Below are positions 40,312-48,678 of a DNA stretch of 64,000 nt, piece by piece. The notes beneath the pieces are model-generated. The model had not been told where the DNA came from and did not search any database. It worked only from the letters and a program-made list of their open reading frames with translations. The stretch covers positions 1 through 64,000 of the forward strand of contig CAKQUE010000007.1 in the NCBI GenBank assembly GCA_934277435.1. Reading direction: 5' to 3'. This DNA comes from an uncultured Alphaproteobacteria bacterium (GTDB taxonomy: Bacteria > Pseudomonadota > Alphaproteobacteria > RF32 > CAG-239). A program made the position numbers and the translations under genes. Within the stretch, counting starts at the first letter, position 1, and every line of letters starts with the position of its first letter.

Positions 40312-40502
40312 CATTACCACGGATAAGTGATAGCTTGTCTGGGGTGTGAGAACCTCACATAGAGCGTCTTGTATAAAAAAGGACGAAATTTTTTTATGCT
40401 TTCTGGTTTGTTGGCTGGAAGGCAGTAAAATAGTTTAAATATACTGCACTACACTCTATGTTAGTTCTCAACTTCCAGCTGCCTTATCGGTAGCTTTTTT
40501 TT
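40312..40502 (+). ncRNA. Structured pseudoknot RNA, copy B1, before pilin-like gene
   Basis: CATTACCA (40312-40319), then GGATAA and TGTCT motifs, lead the element. Helix 1 consists of TGAGAAC (40347-40353) with GTTCTCA (40464-40470) and ACATAGAG (40357-40364) with CTCTATGT (40454-40461). A hairpin CGTCTT/AGGACG-like follows (40365-40370/40380-40385). Helix 2, GCTGGAAG (40414-40421) with CTTCCAGC (40472-40479), crosses helix 1. Helix 3 is GCAGTA/TACTGC (40422-40427/40442-40447). The terminator AGCTGCC/GGTAGCT (40477-40483/40489-40495) plus T8 shares AGC with helix 2, so the two exclude each other. The pilin ATG lies 31 nt beyond. From 40219 to 40311 there is no gene. Confidence 0.8.
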
Positions 40503-40533
40503 ATTGTAATTAAAAAAATGATAGGAAGTTTTT

Positions 40534-41160
40534 ATGAAAAATAATCAAATCGGTCGTTCAATGATAGAAATGTTGGGAGTTTTGGCAATTATTGCTGTTT
40601 TATCCGTTGGAGGAATTGCCGGTTATGGAAAAGCTATAGAACAATTCAAAGTAAACAGACTTATTGAAGAATATGGATATGTTGTTCAGCAACTAATTGA
40701 AAAAGGCGATGGTTTGAAAAACAAAAGTTCGGAAACTATGTTTATCAGAGATACGTTGGAAGCTCTGCAAATAATTCCTAATACTTGGAGCAAAAGGAAT
40801 GATAATCGAGCTTATTACAATAGCATGGGACATACTGTGATATTCGGTTCAGACAATAATAATTTAGGTATGAATACAGAATTGACAATAATTGGTCAAA
40901 CAAAGGGAAATATCCCAAATATGATATGTAAAGAACTAATGTCAAAAGTATATAAACCTATGCATCAAACTGTTAAATGGATAAGTTATTTTGGTGGCAC
41001 AGCAGATAAGATAAAAAACTTTCAAGTTGATGGTGATTATCTTTGTTCTCGACATAGAAAGTGCCTAAAAAACTTAACTATTTCAGATATAGAAGAAATC
41101 TGTGAGACGTGCGCACCTAAAAAAGATATCTATAGGTGTAATATGATTGTTTTTTTCTAA
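40534..41160 (+). CDS. Type IV pilin-like protein B
   Basis: The 208-residue protein has the prepilin N-terminus MKNNQIG-RSMIEMLGVLAI followed by a hydrophobic helix and GGIAGYGKAIEQFKVNR. The C-terminus is Cys-rich (YLCSRHRKCLKNLTISDIEEICETC, then YRCNMIVFF), sharing the IxxICxxC pattern with the copy at 55485. The middle is unlike the others. AGGAAG is the ribosome-binding site. The gene is monocistronic: the preceding RNA has its own terminator and a bidirectional terminator follows. It is convergent with ileS. Base composition is more AT-rich than ileS. Confidence 0.85.
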   Translation: MKNNQIGRSMIEMLGVLAIIAVLSVGGIAGYGKAIEQFKVNRLIEEYGYVVQQLIEKGDGLKNKSSETMFIRDTLEALQIIPNTWSKRNDNRAYYNSMGHTVIFGSDNNNLGMNTELTIIGQTKGNIPNMICKELMSKVYKPMHQTVKWISYFGGTADKIKNFQVDGDYLCSRHRKCLKNLTISDIEEICETCAPKKDIYRCNMIVFF

Positions 41161-41200
41161 AATATTAAATTTTCTATTAAATAGAACAAAAATAAATACA

Positions 41201-41232
41201 AAAAAGCCGGAGTTTTTAACTCACGGCTTTTT
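41201..41232. terminator. Bidirectional terminator between pilin B and ileS
   Basis: AAAAAGCCG and CGGCTTTTT pair, with an inner AGTT/AACT stem and T-tracts on either strand. Confidence 0.85.
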
Positions 41233-41247
41233 CTTTCCATATTTTGT

Positions 41248-44200
41248 TTAAGCGCAATGCTTAAAGGCATCATACACAACCAAACCGCCTTCAATATCTG
41301 CCTCGCTGCCGCTGGTGCAGGTTGGCTCAACTTTGACGGCCAGCACTTGTTCGGAAATATATTTTTCATTTTCCGCCAATGCTTTTGCCAGCTCGGCATT
41401 TGCCGTTTGATAATGCAGTTCAATGCGGTCGGAAATATTGAAATCCTTGTCTTTGCGCAAAGTTTGGATTAAACGCACAAAGTCGCGCGCCATACCCTCG
41501 CGTTTCAGAGTGTCGGTTACAACAGTATCCAAAGTCAAAACCGCTTTGTTGCTGTCAAACGCCTGACCGGCAACACCGTCTTTCATCTCTAAGCGAACTT
41601 CAAACAAATCTGAAGTCAAGTTCTGCCCGCCGATAGAAAGCGTGCCGTCTGTGTTCAAAGTCCATTGACCTTGCTTATAGGCAGCCATAACAGCTCCCAT
41701 ATTTTTACCCAAGGTTTTGCCCAAAAGCGGGGTATATAAATAAACCTTTTTGCTGGCGTAATTATCCAAATTGTCATCAAACTTAACTTCTTTCACATTC
41801 AGCTCGTCTTTAACAATTTCTTGATATTCCGGAGAAAGTTTAGCGCCAATCAAAGTCATAGAGGCCAACGGCAAACGGTTGCGCAAATTCTTTTCTTCAC
41901 GAATAAATTTGCCTGTAGAGCAAAGGTCTTGCACAAAATCCATATCAGCCATCAAATCGTTATCGGCTTTAATTTCTTCTAGCATTGGATAATCGCACAA
42001 ATGCACGGATTCGCCTTTGGTCAAAGTCTTATAAACGTATTCGCAAATAAACGGCATCAATGGAGCGGCAATTTTGCTGACGTTTACTAAAACCGTATAC
42101 AGCGTGTCAAACGCGTTGTGTTCACCTTCCCAGAAGCGGTCGCGGGTACGGCGAATATACCAGTTGTTCAAAATTTCCATAAAGTCGGAAACCTTGGCGC
42201 AGGCATCGGCGACTTCATATGTTTCCAAATTTTTCTTAACCACAACGGCCAAATTTTTCAACTTAGAAAGAATATAGTTGTCAATGGCTTCGCTGGAAAA
42301 AGAAATTTCTTTAGCCTCATAGTCTTCGGCATTGGCGTACAAAGTGAAGAAATAAAAGGCGTTCCACAGCGGAATCATTGCCGAACGAGAAGCTTTGGCG
42401 ATTTCTTTTCCCTCTTTATCTACAGCCACATTGCCGCCTTTCAAAACCGGAGAAGAAACCAAGAACCAACGCAAAGCGTCTGAACCGATGGAATCCAAAA
42501 TTTCATTCGGGTCCGGATAGTTCTTCAAGCGCTTAGAAAGTTTTTGTCCGCCTTCAGCCATCAACAAACCGGTGCAGATACAGTTTTTAAACGCCGGTTT
42601 GTGGTGCAAAGCGGTTGACAACACAGTCAAGGTATAGAACCAGCCGCGGGTTTGATCGATTGCTTCCACAATAAAATCCGCCGGAAAATGATTTTCAAAC
42701 CATTCTTTATTTTCAAACGGATAGTGAATTTGCGCATACGGCATAGAACCGGATTCAAACCAGCAGTCAAACACGTCGCTAACGCGGCGCATCATAGTCT
42801 TGCCGCTCGGGTCATCTGGATTCGGATATACCACATCGTCAATATATGGCTTATGCAGATTATCTACCTCAATACCGGTTGCGGCTTTAATTTCGGCCAC
42901 CGAACCAAATACATCTACGCGCGGAAAATCTGGATTATCTGATTTCCAAACCGGAATTGGCGTACCCCAAAAACGGTTGCGCGAAATTGACCAATCGCGT
43001 GCGCCTTCCAGCCATTTACCGAAACGGCCGTCTTTGATATGCCCCGGAATCCAGTTGATTTGTTGGTTTAATTGCACCATTTCATCGCGGAAATCCGTAA
43101 CCTTTACAAACCAAGAACTCATGGCTTTATAAATCAGCGGAGTATCGGTGCGCCAGCAGAACGGATATGTGTGGGTATATTGTTCTTTTTTAACCAAAAT
43201 ACCATTGGCTTTTAACCACGTCAAAATCGGTTCATTGGTTTCAAACACTTGCTTGCCTTCATAATCCGGAACTTCGGCAGTGAATTTACCGGCCTCGTCA
43301 ACAGGGCAAACCACCGGAAAGTTTTCGTCATAAGCGCGGCAGGCGTCAAAGTCATCTTGACCAAAACCAGGGGCAATATGCACAACGCCGGTACCGTCTT
43401 CGGTAGAAACAAACTCGCCGCTCAAAATTTTAAACGCGCCTTTTTCTTTCAATTTAGCAAAATAAGGGAACATTGGCTCATAGCTTAAACCCAGCAATTC
43501 CGCACCTTTGATTTTTTTGACCATAACGGCGTGTTCCAGCTGTTTTTTATAGCCGCCCAAACGAGCTTCGGCCAAAATATATTGCTGGCCGTCTTCTTCC
43601 ATAACCACATAGTCAATATCTTTGCCCACAGCCAACATCATGTTAGAAGGCAAAGTCCACGGTGTTGTGGTCCAAACCAAAATTTTTTGACCGGTTTCAA
43701 GCTTAAACATCACGGTAATAGCTGTGTCGGTTTTGTCTTTGTAGCCCAAGTTTACCTCAAAGTTAGAAAGCGGAGTTTCCGCCGCCCAAGAATATGGCAA
43801 AACGCGGTAATCTTCATAAACCAAACCTTTGTCATACAATTCTTTAAAGTTATGAATAACACTTTCCATAAACGGCAGGTTCATGGTTTTGTAATCATGG
43901 TTAAAGTCCACCCAGCGACCGATGCGTTTGAAAAGTTCTACCCAAATTCCTGAATATTTCAAAACATCAGAACGGCAGAAGTTGTTGAATTTTTCCACGC
44001 CGTAGGCTTCAATTTGTTTGCGTCCGGAAACACCAAGCTGTTTTTCGGCAGCCATTTCCGCCGGAAGTCCGTGGCAGTCCCAACCCAAACGACGTTCTAC
44101 TTTTTTACCGTCCATAGTCTGAAAACGCGCTACCACGTCTTTAACATACGACACCATAATGTGTCCGTAGTGCGGAGTGCCGTTGGCAAACGGAGGTCCG

Positions 44201-44343
44201 TCATAAAACACAAATTCTGCTGCGCCGTCGCGGTTATGCACAGACTTTTCAAAAGTTTTATCTTCTTCCCAGAACTTCAGCACTTCTTTTTCAAGCGCCA
44301 CAAAATCCGGCTTTGCTTTCACATCAGCATAGTACTTTGTCAT
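41248..44343 (-). CDS. ileS: Isoleucyl-tRNA synthetase, long (IleRS2/eukaryote-like) type
   Basis: This class I synthetase charges tRNA-Ile. At 1031 residues it is longer than the usual bacterial form. The HIGH-equivalent is PPFANGTPHYGHIMVSYVKD, and the KMSKS-equivalent is GGQKLSKRLKNYPDPNEILDSIGSDALRWFL. Both are in the form typical of IleRS2, the type found in eukaryotes, Rickettsia and some bacteria and known for low mupirocin sensitivity. The editing domain (TTTPWTLPSNMMLAVG, GTGVVHIAPGFGQDDFD) and anticodon-binding domain are complete. It is the only IleRS in view. No T-box or other regulatory RNA is recognised upstream. Resistance is an inference from type only. Confidence 0.96.
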   Translation of the reverse strand: MTKYYADVKAKPDFVALEKEVLKFWEEDKTFEKSVHNRDGAAEFVFYDGPPFANGTPHYGHIMVSYVKDVVARFQTMDGKKVERRLGWDCHGLPAEMAAEKQLGVSGRKQIEAYGVEKFNNFCRSDVLKYSGIWVELFKRIGRWVDFNHDYKTMNLPFMESVIHNFKELYDKGLVYEDYRVLPYSWAAETPLSNFEVNLGYKDKTDTAITVMFKLETGQKILVWTTTPWTLPSNMMLAVGKDIDYVVMEEDGQQYILAEARLGGYKKQLEHAVMVKKIKGAELLGLSYEPMFPYFAKLKEKGAFKILSGEFVSTEDGTGVVHIAPGFGQDDFDACRAYDENFPVVCPVDEAGKFTAEVPDYEGKQVFETNEPILTWLKANGILVKKEQYTHTYPFCWRTDTPLIYKAMSSWFVKVTDFRDEMVQLNQQINWIPGHIKDGRFGKWLEGARDWSISRNRFWGTPIPVWKSDNPDFPRVDVFGSVAEIKAATGIEVDNLHKPYIDDVVYPNPDDPSGKTMMRRVSDVFDCWFESGSMPYAQIHYPFENKEWFENHFPADFIVEAIDQTRGWFYTLTVLSTALHHKPAFKNCICTGLLMAEGGQKLSKRLKNYPDPNEILDSIGSDALRWFLVSSPVLKGGNVAVDKEGKEIAKASRSAMIPLWNAFYFFTLYANAEDYEAKEISFSSEAIDNYILSKLKNLAVVVKKNLETYEVADACAKVSDFMEILNNWYIRRTRDRFWEGEHNAFDTLYTVLVNVSKIAAPLMPFICEYVYKTLTKGESVHLCDYPMLEEIKADNDLMADMDFVQDLCSTGKFIREEKNLRNRLPLASMTLIGAKLSPEYQEIVKDELNVKEVKFDDNLDNYASKKVYLYTPLLGKTLGKNMGAVMAAYKQGQWTLNTDGTLSIGGQNLTSDLFEVRLEMKDGVAGQAFDSNKAVLTLDTVVTDTLKREGMARDFVRLIQTLRKDKDFNISDRIELHYQTANAELAKALAENEKYISEQVLAVKVEPTCTSGSEADIEGGLVVYDAFKHCA

Positions 44344-44663
44344 GATTTTATACCTATCAAAAAATTGATTATTTAAGTGTTTGATTTTAGAAAACTTTAT
44401 GTAAAAAAGACGCGCAATCCCCTAAGGGATAATTCGAAATATAAATGTAGAAACAAACGTCATTTTTCACTCTTCTTTTAGTTTTTTTAATGCCTTAACT
44501 TATAACCATTTTTTATAAACGTCAATAGCCTTTTCGCCTTGTTACTTTATTATATATAGGAGCTGTAACAATCTGTAACATATTGTTAAAAGCATTTTTA
44601 TTGTGTTTATGCTATAAAGAGCGCAAATAAAATTTGTAATTAGCTAAATAATAAGGATTTTCA
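44344..44663. other. ileS / oxidoreductase divergent intergenic region
   Basis: No gene is seen in these 320 nt. Features are a small hairpin ATCCC/GGGAT near 44417-44430, a tandem TGTAACA repeat (44564-44570 and 44574-44580), which could be a regulator site, and TATAAA at 44613-44618, a candidate -10 for the following gene with no good -35. Confidence 0.4.
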
Positions 44664-45683
44664 ATGACTAAAACTGTTAAGGTTGCTGTTATCGGCGCCG
44701 GTATGATGGGTAAAAACCACCTGAAAACTTATAAAAATCTGCAAGGTGTGGAACTTGTTGGTGTGTACGATGTGTTTCCGGAAGCTGCTAAAGCCGCTGC
44801 CGAAACCTATGGTATTAAAGCTTTTTCTTCAATGGAAGAAGTTGCCGCTAATGTAGACGCCGTAAGCGTTGTTACTACCTCTGTTACTCACGCCGATGTG
44901 GGCGAGTTTTTTATGAATCACGGCATTCATTGTATGATGGAAAAGCCTTTGGCTACCACCGAAGAAGGTTGTATGCGCTTGATTAACGCCGCCAAAAATA
45001 ATAATGTGGTTTTGATGGTTGGGCATATTGAACGCTTTAATCCAGCGGTAGAACAAATGGGCAAATTGCTTTCTGATACCTCAAAGATTCGCTCGATGAC
45101 CGCACAGCGTATGTCGGCAGCCAGCGGACGCATCACCGATGTTGATGTTTCTATGGATTTGATGATACACGATGTTGAGGTAGTGCAGTCTTTGATGAAA
45201 TCACCGGTAATCAATGTGCAAGCCGCTTCGGTAAAAACAAAAGAAAGTCCGTTGGGCAAAGATTACATTACGGCTTTGCTGGAATTTGAAAGCGGAGCAA
45301 CCGCTAACTTGACCGCTAGCCGTATTACTCAGTCCCGTGTGCGCACTTTGACTGTAACCACCGATACCAACTACATTGATATGGATTTTATCAACCAATC
45401 TATTAATGTGCATACCCAAGGCCGTATGCCTTATGTAAACCAAGAGGAAATTCCTGATTGGATGAATTATGGCTTAAAAGGCAGTGTAGAACAATTGTTT
45501 ATTCCGACAAATCAACCTTTGCAAGCTGAATTGGCTCACTTTGTTAAATGCGTCAACGGCGATGCCACTCCAAGAGTCGGTGGTGAACAAGCCTTGGCTG
45601 CTTTGCGCGTGATTTGGGAAATTCAGGAAAAACTGGGCTTTTTAGACGCAGAAAAGAAAAACAGCGGCTCCAAAGTTGCCTAA
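44664..45683 (+). CDS. Gfo/Idh/MocA family oxidoreductase
   Basis: The 339-residue protein has the N-terminal NAD(P)-binding fold (VKVAVIGAGMMGKNHLKTYKNL), the conserved MMEKPLATT (EKP) and GHIERFNPAVEQM, where the Arg-Phe-Asn-Pro motif is typical of sugar dehydrogenases in this family. The C-terminal substrate domain ends in ALRVIWEIQEKLGFL. Likely substrates are sugars, UDP-sugars or inositol; none can be fixed, as no partner gene is adjacent. It forms a single-gene unit between the divergent ileS and the B2 RNA element. Highly ordered codon use suggests good expression. Confidence 0.88.
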   Translation: MTKTVKVAVIGAGMMGKNHLKTYKNLQGVELVGVYDVFPEAAKAAAETYGIKAFSSMEEVAANVDAVSVVTTSVTHADVGEFFMNHGIHCMMEKPLATTEEGCMRLINAAKNNNVVLMVGHIERFNPAVEQMGKLLSDTSKIRSMTAQRMSAASGRITDVDVSMDLMIHDVEVVQSLMKSPVINVQAASVKTKESPLGKDYITALLEFESGATANLTASRITQSRVRTLTVTTDTNYIDMDFINQSINVHTQGRMPYVNQEEIPDWMNYGLKGSVEQLFIPTNQPLQAELAHFVKCVNGDATPRVGGEQALAALRVIWEIQEKLGFLDAEKKNSGSKVA

Positions 45684-45716
45684 AGTTTTTTATTAAAGTT
45701 TAACCTCAAAAAATAA

Positions 45717-45742
45717 CTCCGTCCAAGTGGCGGGGTTTTTTG
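45717..45742 (+). terminator. Intrinsic terminator of the oxidoreductase gene
   Basis: CTCCG and CGGGG form a short stem (one T-G pair) followed by TTTTTT. Confidence 0.6.
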
Positions 45743-45798
45743 TGGGGTATAATAAAATCACCTTTACTTTTTTTAGATTTGCTTATAACATCAAAAAC

Positions 45799-45981
45799 GG
45801 ATAGGCGATAGTCTGTCTGAGGTGTAGTAGCCTCTTAAACAAGCGTCTAAACAGACGTTAAATATCTTCTGGCGAAAGCTGGAAGGTAGCAAAATATGCT
45901 TGTATCTATAGCTAATATGCTACACTATTTCTTGTTTAATAGCCTACTAACTTCCAGCTGCTCTAATCAAGCGGCTTTTTT
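45799..45981 (+). ncRNA. Structured pseudoknot RNA, copy B2, before pilin-like gene
   Basis: The element opens with GGATAG and GATAGTCTGTCT, shared with copy A2. Helix 1 is TAGTAG (45825-45830) with CTACTA (45944-45949) and TTAAACAAG (45835-45843) with CTTGTTTAA (45931-45939). Hairpin CGTCT/AGACG is at 45844-45848/45853-45857. Helix 2, AGCTGGAAG (45877-45885) with CTTCCAGCT (45951-45959), crosses helix 1. Helix 3 is GTAGCA/TGCTAC (45886-45891/45918-45923). The terminator AGCTGC/GCGGCT (45956-45961/45971-45976) followed by T6 overlaps helix 2 by four bases. The pilin ATG is 29 nt downstream. CTTTACTTT at 45772 lies in front, as in B1 and A2, and TATAAC (45784-45789) could be the -10. Confidence 0.82.
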
Positions 45982-46010
45982 GATGTCATTTTACAATAAA
46001 GGAGGTTACT

Positions 46011-46658
46011 ATGAAACAAAAGCAATCCGGTCGGTCTATGATAGAAATGTTAGGTGTGCTGGCGATTATTGCGATTCTGACAGCAGGCGGTCTGGTTGGA
46101 TTTAACAAGGCGATGTCAACATACCGTTGGAATATGGCTTTAGGCGAATGGGATACTTTAATTAACTTGGTTGTAAAATATGGTCAGCAATTAAAAATAA
46201 ACGATGGTTCGCAATATGCTTTAAGTTTGCTTCCAATACTTCAAGCAACAGGAGAATTACCTGATAGAATGGTAGCAAAAAAATTTAATAATGAAAATTG
46301 TGAAAAATTCAATTTTGATTGTTATATTAGCGATTCTTTAGGAAATAAAATTGCCATTTACAATCATGATACAGGATATATCGGCATTAGCTATGCAATA
46401 AGCAAAAATAACCTTGAGGCTTGCCGTATGTTTATGACAATGGCAAAATCAAATCACGATATTATTGAGTATCTTGAATTTTATAATACAAAAAATTCCA
46501 TAAATTTTTATGGCGATAGAATATGTGATTTTAAAAGAGATGAAGATAGATGCTTTAAAAATATGACAGTTTCACGGATTAACGAAATTTGCAAAGATAA
46601 CAACATTTTCAAGGAAAATGAACCCAGCTATTTTTTAATATATTGGTATAATTTTTAA
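46011..46658 (+). CDS. Type IV pilin-like protein C
   Basis: The 215-residue protein has the prepilin N-terminus MKQKQSG-RSMIEMLGVLAI, with a hydrophobic helix and GGLVGFNKAMSTYRWNM. The C-terminal region CDFKRDEDRCFKNMTVSRINEIC aligns with that of pilin B (CLKNLTISDIEEIC), but the final Cys pair is missing and the end is aromatic (SYFLIYWYNF). The middle is unrelated by eye. The ribosome-binding site AAAGGAGG is the strongest among the four copies. The stop lies 2 nt from the convergent sufD stop, with no terminator between. Confidence 0.85.
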   Translation: MKQKQSGRSMIEMLGVLAIIAILTAGGLVGFNKAMSTYRWNMALGEWDTLINLVVKYGQQLKINDGSQYALSLLPILQATGELPDRMVAKKFNNENCEKFNFDCYISDSLGNKIAIYNHDTGYIGISYAISKNNLEACRMFMTMAKSNHDIIEYLEFYNTKNSINFYGDRICDFKRDEDRCFKNMTVSRINEICKDNNIFKENEPSYFLIYWYNF

Positions 46659-46660
46659 CC

Positions 46661-47908
46661 TTACAATACTTCTTTCAGCCATTTGCGGATTTGTTCGTTT
46701 TCCACCTTTAGCAAAACTTCATTCAAATAAGCTTCTATCAAAATTTGCTTGGCGTCATCTAGAGCAATTCCTCTGGTTTGCATATAAAACAGCTGCTCTT
46801 TATCCAAATCGCCGCTGGTTGCTCCGTGTGAACATTTTACATCATCAGCAAAAATTTCCAGCTCCGGTTTGCAGTCAATTTCGGCATTATCGCTCAAAAG
46901 CAAAGCGCGGTGCAGCTGATAGCCTTCTGTCTGCTGTGCGTTTGGCGCAATGTGAATTTGTCCTTGAAAAACACCGCGGCTGTTGCCGTCTAGCACGCCT
47001 TTAACTAACTGATTAGAAAATGTGTGCGCTGCCAGATGACGGATATTTGTCGTTATATCGGAATGACCGTCATTATATAAGCGATATGCGCCGTTTGCAT
47101 TGGCCTCAGCGCCTTCTTGCTGTAGCTGAATATACGATTCGTTTCGAGCCAAGCGACATTCGCCTTGCGCGCAAAAAGCATTATATTTGCCGTTTTGACG
47201 GACAACAACGCTGTTCAAGGCAATATGCAGCGCAGGAGCCGCTTCTTTAACCCGTTTATAATGCGTCAAAACCGATTCGTTGCCGATATATATTTCATTG
47301 ACAATATTGTTAAAATAAAATTCATCGTCGCCGGAAAAATCTTCTAACAAAGTCAGTTGCGAACCGCTTTCCAGCACTATAAGATTTCGCACGTTTTGCC
47401 ACAAATTTTGCCCATGCGAATGATATGCGAGCAACACTGGCTTTTCTATTATGGCATTACGTTCTGCCACAATCATCAAACCTTGTTCTAAATAAGCGGT
47501 ATTGAGCGCGGCATATGGAAATTGTCCATTTTCAAATGATTTGTTTAAGTATTTTTGCGCTTCTTTATCATAAATAGCTTCAACCAATGGTTTTATGACC
47601 AGTCCACGCGGTAATTCAGTGTGTTCAGTATCTGGTTTGCCATTGCAAAAATGAACCTTAATCACGGCAAATGGCAAATCATCAGCCATATGGCAATGAC
47701 ATTCTTTGCCGCATTGGCAATGGTGCGGTTCGGTGTCAATAATCAAATCATTAAAAGCCGATTCTTTTACATAAGAATATTTCCAAGCTTCGGTTTTAGC
47801 TGTTGGCAAGCCTTGTTTTATAAATGCTGACAAACCTTTTTCTCTAAGACCGGCAAGCCAAGGAATATCTTCACCCCAAAGTTCAATATTTTGCTGTGTT
47901 AAGCTCAT
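46661..47908 (-). CDS. sufD: Fe-S cluster assembly protein SufD
   Basis: SufD forms the SufBCD scaffold complex that builds Fe-S clusters and is involved in iron entry. The 415-residue protein has the beta-helix core seen in RGVFQGQIHIAPNAQQTEGYQLHRALLLSDNAEIDCKPELEIFADDVKCSHGATSGDLDKEQLFYMQTRGI, the family C-terminal signature. The N-terminal part has a short Cys/His cluster (EPHHCQCGKECHCHMADD), which is unusual for SufD and may bind metal. Last gene of sufBCD; its start is 1 nt from the sufC stop. Confidence 0.95.
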   Translation of the reverse strand: MSLTQQNIELWGEDIPWLAGLREKGLSAFIKQGLPTAKTEAWKYSYVKESAFNDLIIDTEPHHCQCGKECHCHMADDLPFAVIKVHFCNGKPDTEHTELPRGLVIKPLVEAIYDKEAQKYLNKSFENGQFPYAALNTAYLEQGLMIVAERNAIIEKPVLLAYHSHGQNLWQNVRNLIVLESGSQLTLLEDFSGDDEFYFNNIVNEIYIGNESVLTHYKRVKEAAPALHIALNSVVVRQNGKYNAFCAQGECRLARNESYIQLQQEGAEANANGAYRLYNDGHSDITTNIRHLAAHTFSNQLVKGVLDGNSRGVFQGQIHIAPNAQQTEGYQLHRALLLSDNAEIDCKPELEIFADDVKCSHGATSGDLDKEQLFYMQTRGIALDDAKQILIEAYLNEVLLKVENEQIRKWLKEVL

Positions 47909-48667
47909 TTATTCCGCCTTTATGAATTGAGTATAACCGTTGTTTTCAATTTCTTGCGCCAAAGACATATCGCCTGAGCAAATAATGTGTCCATCGGCAT
48001 AAACGTGTACATAATCCGGCTGCAAATAAGTCAAAAGTTTGACATGGTGAGTGATAACCAAAAGAGAAGTATCTTTTGTGCGCAGGCGGTTAACACTTTC
48101 GGCCACAATTTTAATAGCGTCAACATCTAGTCCGGAATCCGTTTCATCAAGAATAGCCAGAGCCGGTTCAAGCAAACTCATTTGCAAAGCTTCCAAGCGT
48201 TTCTTTTCTCCGCCGGAAAAACCGACATTCATTTCACGCTTTAACATTTCTCCGCTGATATTCAGTTCTTTAGCTTTAGTCCGTAAAAGTTTCAAAAATT
48301 CGGCAGCATCAAGCTCCGGCTGGTTCATAGCTTTGCGTTTAGCATTTACTGCGTGCTTTAAAAAGCTGCTGCAGCTGACACCGGAAATAGCCACCGGCGC
48401 CTGCATACTCAAAAACAAACCGAGCCACGCGCGTTCTTCCGGTTTTAAGGCGAGTAAATTTTGCCCTGCAAATTCGGCGCTGCCAGCGGTTACTTCATAA
48501 TCCGGCTTGCCTGCCAAAACATAAGATAAAGTTGATTTTCCAGCGCCGTTAGGCCCCATCAGTGCGTGTACTTCGCCTTTGTTGATGGTCAAATTTAAGC
48601 CTTTGATTATTTCTTTTTCCGGCACGCGGGCGCACAAATTTTTAATTTCTAACAATTTTTCTGACAT
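47909..48667 (-). CDS. sufC: Fe-S cluster assembly ATPase SufC
   Basis: SufC is the ABC-type ATPase of the SufBCD complex. In its 252 residues it has Walker A GPNGAGKSTLSYVLAG, the Q-loop region LSMQAPVAISGVS, the signature NVGFSGGEKKRLE, Walker B LAILDETDSGLDVDA and the H-loop VITHHVKLL. It lies between sufB and sufD, in the usual order, with 11 nt to sufB. Confidence 0.97.
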   Translation of the reverse strand: MSEKLLEIKNLCARVPEKEIIKGLNLTINKGEVHALMGPNGAGKSTLSYVLAGKPDYEVTAGSAEFAGQNLLALKPEERAWLGLFLSMQAPVAISGVSCSSFLKHAVNAKRKAMNQPELDAAEFLKLLRTKAKELNISGEMLKREMNVGFSGGEKKRLEALQMSLLEPALAILDETDSGLDVDAIKIVAESVNRLRTKDTSLLVITHHVKLLTYLQPDYVHVYADGHIICSGDMSLAQEIENNGYTQFIKAE

Positions 48668-48678
48668 AACTTAATCCT

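Noticed and set aside
44014..44376. Long antisense frames within ileS, enolase, htpG and EF-Tu genes
   Set aside because: They mirror strongly supported genes and owe their length to codon bias on the coding strand.
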